DNA of 9,344 nt. Source: JAQUVS01 sp964389735. GTDB taxonomy: Bacteria; Bacillota_I; Bacilli_A; RF39; UBA660. Made by a program: the position numbers and the translations under genes. Of this stretch, positions 7,960 through 9,344 are shown piece after piece. The DNA lies in NCBI GenBank assembly GCA_964389735.1, contig CAYMEJ010000033.1, positions 1-9,344 on the forward strand, in the 5' to 3' direction. The notes beneath the pieces were generated by a model that was not told where the DNA came from, did not search any database, and saw only the letters and a list, made by a program, of their open reading frames with translations. The first letter of the stretch is position 1, and the number at the start of each line of letters is the position of its first letter.

Positions 7960-7984
7960 GAAGATTTAAAATCTTCTTATTTTT
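7952..7984. terminator. Bidirectional intrinsic terminator between rnjA and the convergent operon
   Basis: A perfect inverted repeat: arms AAAAATAAGAAGAT (7952-7965) and its exact complement (7971-7984), plus one inner T-A pair, give a 15-bp stem with a TAA loop. One flank is A-rich and the other T-rich, so a hairpin followed by a U tract forms in either direction. It serves rnjA on the plus strand and the rny operon on the minus strand. The rnjA stop codon (7957-7959) lies inside the stem, and the minus-strand stop lies 3 bp beyond it. Confidence 0.88.
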
Positions 7985-7986
7985 AG

Positions 7987-8628
7987 TTAAAAATCATAAT
8001 CCATCTTTTTTCTTTTTAAACTGCATATCAAACATATTATTAATACTAAATTTAAACCCAATGAAACATACATAACTATATCCCAATAGTCATCTACTAA
8101 CTTTCTTAAACTTCCTACTGTATTTTTAATACTATTATCTTTTTTTACAATAATTGTACTATCATCTTTATCAAGTACTTCTATTTCAAATGTTTGATCA
8201 ACAGAAGTGAGATTTTTTTTCTTTTTATTAACTATTGTACTTGATGTTATAGTTTTAATATCAAGTGTTGTATTTTTAACACTAATATCTTTCTTTACAT
8301 CAAATGTTATAGTATAAACTATAATAGTAGGTACATTACTTGTAATATTTATTTTAATAGGATCATCTTTTTCTACAGAAAAAGATTTTGTCTCAGTATC
8401 AATTTTTACTTCATCAACGCTGACTAGATTAAAGATATTTCTATCATAAGTAATCTCTGATGAATATTCGGTTAATGCATTATCCAAAATAACTGTGTAC
8501 TTAATATTTTCTCCAGATGATATCTTATCATTACCAGTAATAGTAGTATAAATTTTATCTGCTTTTACACCATAAGGAATAAAAAACACACATATCATTA
8601 AAATTAATATATTATATTTAAACTTCAT
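7987..8628 (-). CDS. Exported, membrane-anchored protein with a possible cohesin-like domain
   Basis: I do not recognise this 213-residue protein as a named family. It has an N-terminal signal peptide (KFKYN, then hydrophobic ILILMICVFFIPYG) with a plausible cleavage after VKA at residue 23. A beta-strand-rich ectodomain follows (about 24-155), where YDRNIFNLVSVDEV (61-74) resembles the strand pattern of cohesin-type domains. After a Lys/Asp-rich stretch (about 152-182) comes one transmembrane helix (about 184-203, with Cys199 and Cys202) and a short basic tail, LKRKKMDYDF. Topology should be outside, single pass, tail inside. There is no LPXTG motif and no lipobox. It starts 11 bp after the rny stop with an AGGGG ribosome binding site, so it is probably co-transcribed with rny. 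RNase Y is also membrane bound, but a functional link is only inference. Confidence 0.6.
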   Translation of the reverse strand: MKFKYNILILMICVFFIPYGVKADKIYTTITGNDKISSGENIKYTVILDNALTEYSSEITYDRNIFNLVSVDEVKIDTETKSFSVEKDDPIKINITSNVPTIIVYTITFDVKKDISVKNTTLDIKTITSSTIVNKKKKNLTSVDQTFEIEVLDKDDSTIIVKKDNSIKNTVGSLRKLVDDYWDIVMYVSLGLNLVLIICLICSLKRKKMDYDF

Positions 8629-8639
8629 AAATAGTACCC

Positions 8640-9311
8640 CTATTTAGCTTCTTCTGTAGCCCTTGTTTCTCTAATAACTGTAACTTTAATAGTTCCAGGA
8701 TATTGCATAGTAGATTCAATTTTTTCCTTAATAGTTCTTGCAATATTATGTGATTCTAAATCATCTATTTCTTCAGGTTTTACTATTACTCTTAATTCTC
8801 TACCCGCTTGAACTGCAAATGTTTTATCAACACCTTTTATTTCGTTAGCTACACTTTCCAATTGTTCTAATCTCTTTAAATAATTCTCTAAAGAATCATT
8901 TCTAGCACCTGGGCGTGATGCAGATAAAGCATCAGCTACTGCTACTAAAACAGATATAACTGATTTTGCCTCCGTATCTCCATGATGTGACGCTATTGAA
9001 TTAATTACTACATTATTCTCATTATATCTCTTAGCTAAGTCAACGCCTATTTCAACATGACTACCTTCCATTTCATGATCTATTGCTTTTCCAATATCAT
9101 GCAAAATTCCTGCACGTTTAGCAAGCGCAACATTTTCTCCAAGTTCTCCAGCTAAAACTCCGGCTAAATGAGCAACTTCTTTTGAATGTTCTAATACATT
9201 TTGACCATAACTAGTCCTAAAATATAGTTTTCCTATTATTTCAATAAGATCTGCATCCATTTTAGTGATACCCAATTCAAATAACGCATCATTACCATAT
9301 TCTATTATTTT
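8640..9311 (-). CDS. rny: Ribonuclease Y, C-terminal part (5' end lost at window edge)
   Basis: RNase Y is the membrane-anchored endoribonuclease that initiates mRNA decay in many Bacillota. The visible part is its HD catalytic domain and C-terminal domain: RTSYGQNVLEHS, AGILHDIGKAIDHE (the HD pair encoded at 9096-9101), GSHVEIG, ASHHGD, ADALSASRPGAR, VQAGRELRVIVKP and QYPGTIKVTVIRETRA. The frame opens with a TTG at 9275, but that is not the real start. Family-like sequence (KIIEYGNDALFE) continues in frame upstream to 9311, where an inverted repeat begins and a TGA (9321-9323) closes the frame. Full-length RNase Y is about 510-520 residues with an N-terminal membrane helix and coiled coil, so roughly 300 residues are missing here. 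The loss is most likely a sequence-end artefact. An exported-protein gene follows 11 bp downstream. Confidence 0.95.
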   Translation of the reverse strand, partial: KIIEYGNDALFELGITKMDADLIEIIGKLYFRTSYGQNVLEHSKEVAHLAGVLAGELGENVALAKRAGILHDIGKAIDHEMEGSHVEIGVDLAKRYNENNVVINSIASHHGDTEAKSVISVLVAVADALSASRPGARNDSLENYLKRLEQLESVANEIKGVDKTFAVQAGRELRVIVKPEEIDDLESHNIARTIKEKIESTMQYPGTIKVTVIRETRATEEAK

Positions 9312-9344
9312 AATTGGGTATCACTAAAATGGATGCAGATCTTA
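9245..9344. repeat. Perfect 33-bp inverted repeat at the right window edge, inside rny
   Basis: Positions 9245-9277 and 9312-9344 are exact reverse complements over 33 bases, separated by a 34-base spacer (9278-9311). The left arm is genuine rny coding sequence (it encodes the family-like LGITKMDADLI segment). The right arm is the same sequence flipped and runs to the last base of the window, so the repeat may extend further. RNase Y homology stops exactly where the right arm starts. This is the pattern of a fold-back (palindromic) join at a contig end. A real inverted duplication is the less likely alternative. Confidence 0.9.

Noticed and set aside
9273..9275. TTG as the start codon of a short 211-residue HD-domain protein
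   Set aside because: RNase Y-like sequence continues in frame upstream to 9311, there is no ribosome binding site before the TTG, and the HD core alone would lack the membrane anchor of the family.
1..9344. Alternative genetic code (TGA=Trp) or TGA avoidance
   Set aside because: All visible Trp codons are TGG and genes close normally. None of the seven stops is TGA (four TAA, three TAG), but seven is too few in AT-rich DNA to mean anything.

Overview
The window is very AT-rich DNA, dense in genes, with short gaps and strong AGGAGG-type ribosome binding sites. An ftsY-ylxM-ffh cluster together with RNase J and RNase Y points to a low-GC Bacillota or Mollicutes-related bacterium. I cannot place it more finely. 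Every Trp codon I checked is TGG and all complete genes read through in the standard code, so there is no sign of TGA=Trp recoding.

Layout: (1) Positions 1-6109, minus strand, hold a five-gene operon read right to left: ftsY (SRP receptor), ylxM (SRP-associated HTH protein), two tandem paralogous HerA/FtsK-type hexameric ATPases, and ffh (SRP54, cut by the left window edge in its M domain). Gaps are 8-36 bp and every gene has its own ribosome binding site, so one transcript from an extended -10 promoter at about 6153-6181 is likely. (2) Positions 6110-6294 are a divergent promoter region, with a near-consensus sigma-A promoter driving the plus strand. (3) Positions 6295-7959, plus strand, encode RNase J with an intact metallo-beta-lactamase/beta-CASP active site. 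(4) Positions 7952-7984 form a perfect 15-bp-stem bidirectional terminator between convergent genes. (5) Positions 7987-9311, minus strand, hold rny (RNase Y, C-terminal part) followed 11 bp later by a small exported protein with one C-terminal membrane anchor and a possible cohesin-like ectodomain.

Most interesting content: the usual ftsY-ylxM-ffh order is interrupted by a duplicated HerA-like ATPase pair with no nuclease partner (no NurA, SIR2 or similar). This suggests an undescribed link between a hexameric translocase and the membrane-targeting operon, or a housekeeping role for the ATPases. The paralogs show patchy nucleotide identity (one perfect 42-bp block) despite diverged N-termini, which suggests gene conversion. 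They also share a strongly conserved central segment that is not one of the standard ATPase motifs.

The right edge carries a perfect 33-bp inverted repeat that breaks the rny reading frame. It looks like a fold-back assembly or amplification artefact at a contig end. The RNase Y truncation should therefore not be read as biological without checking.
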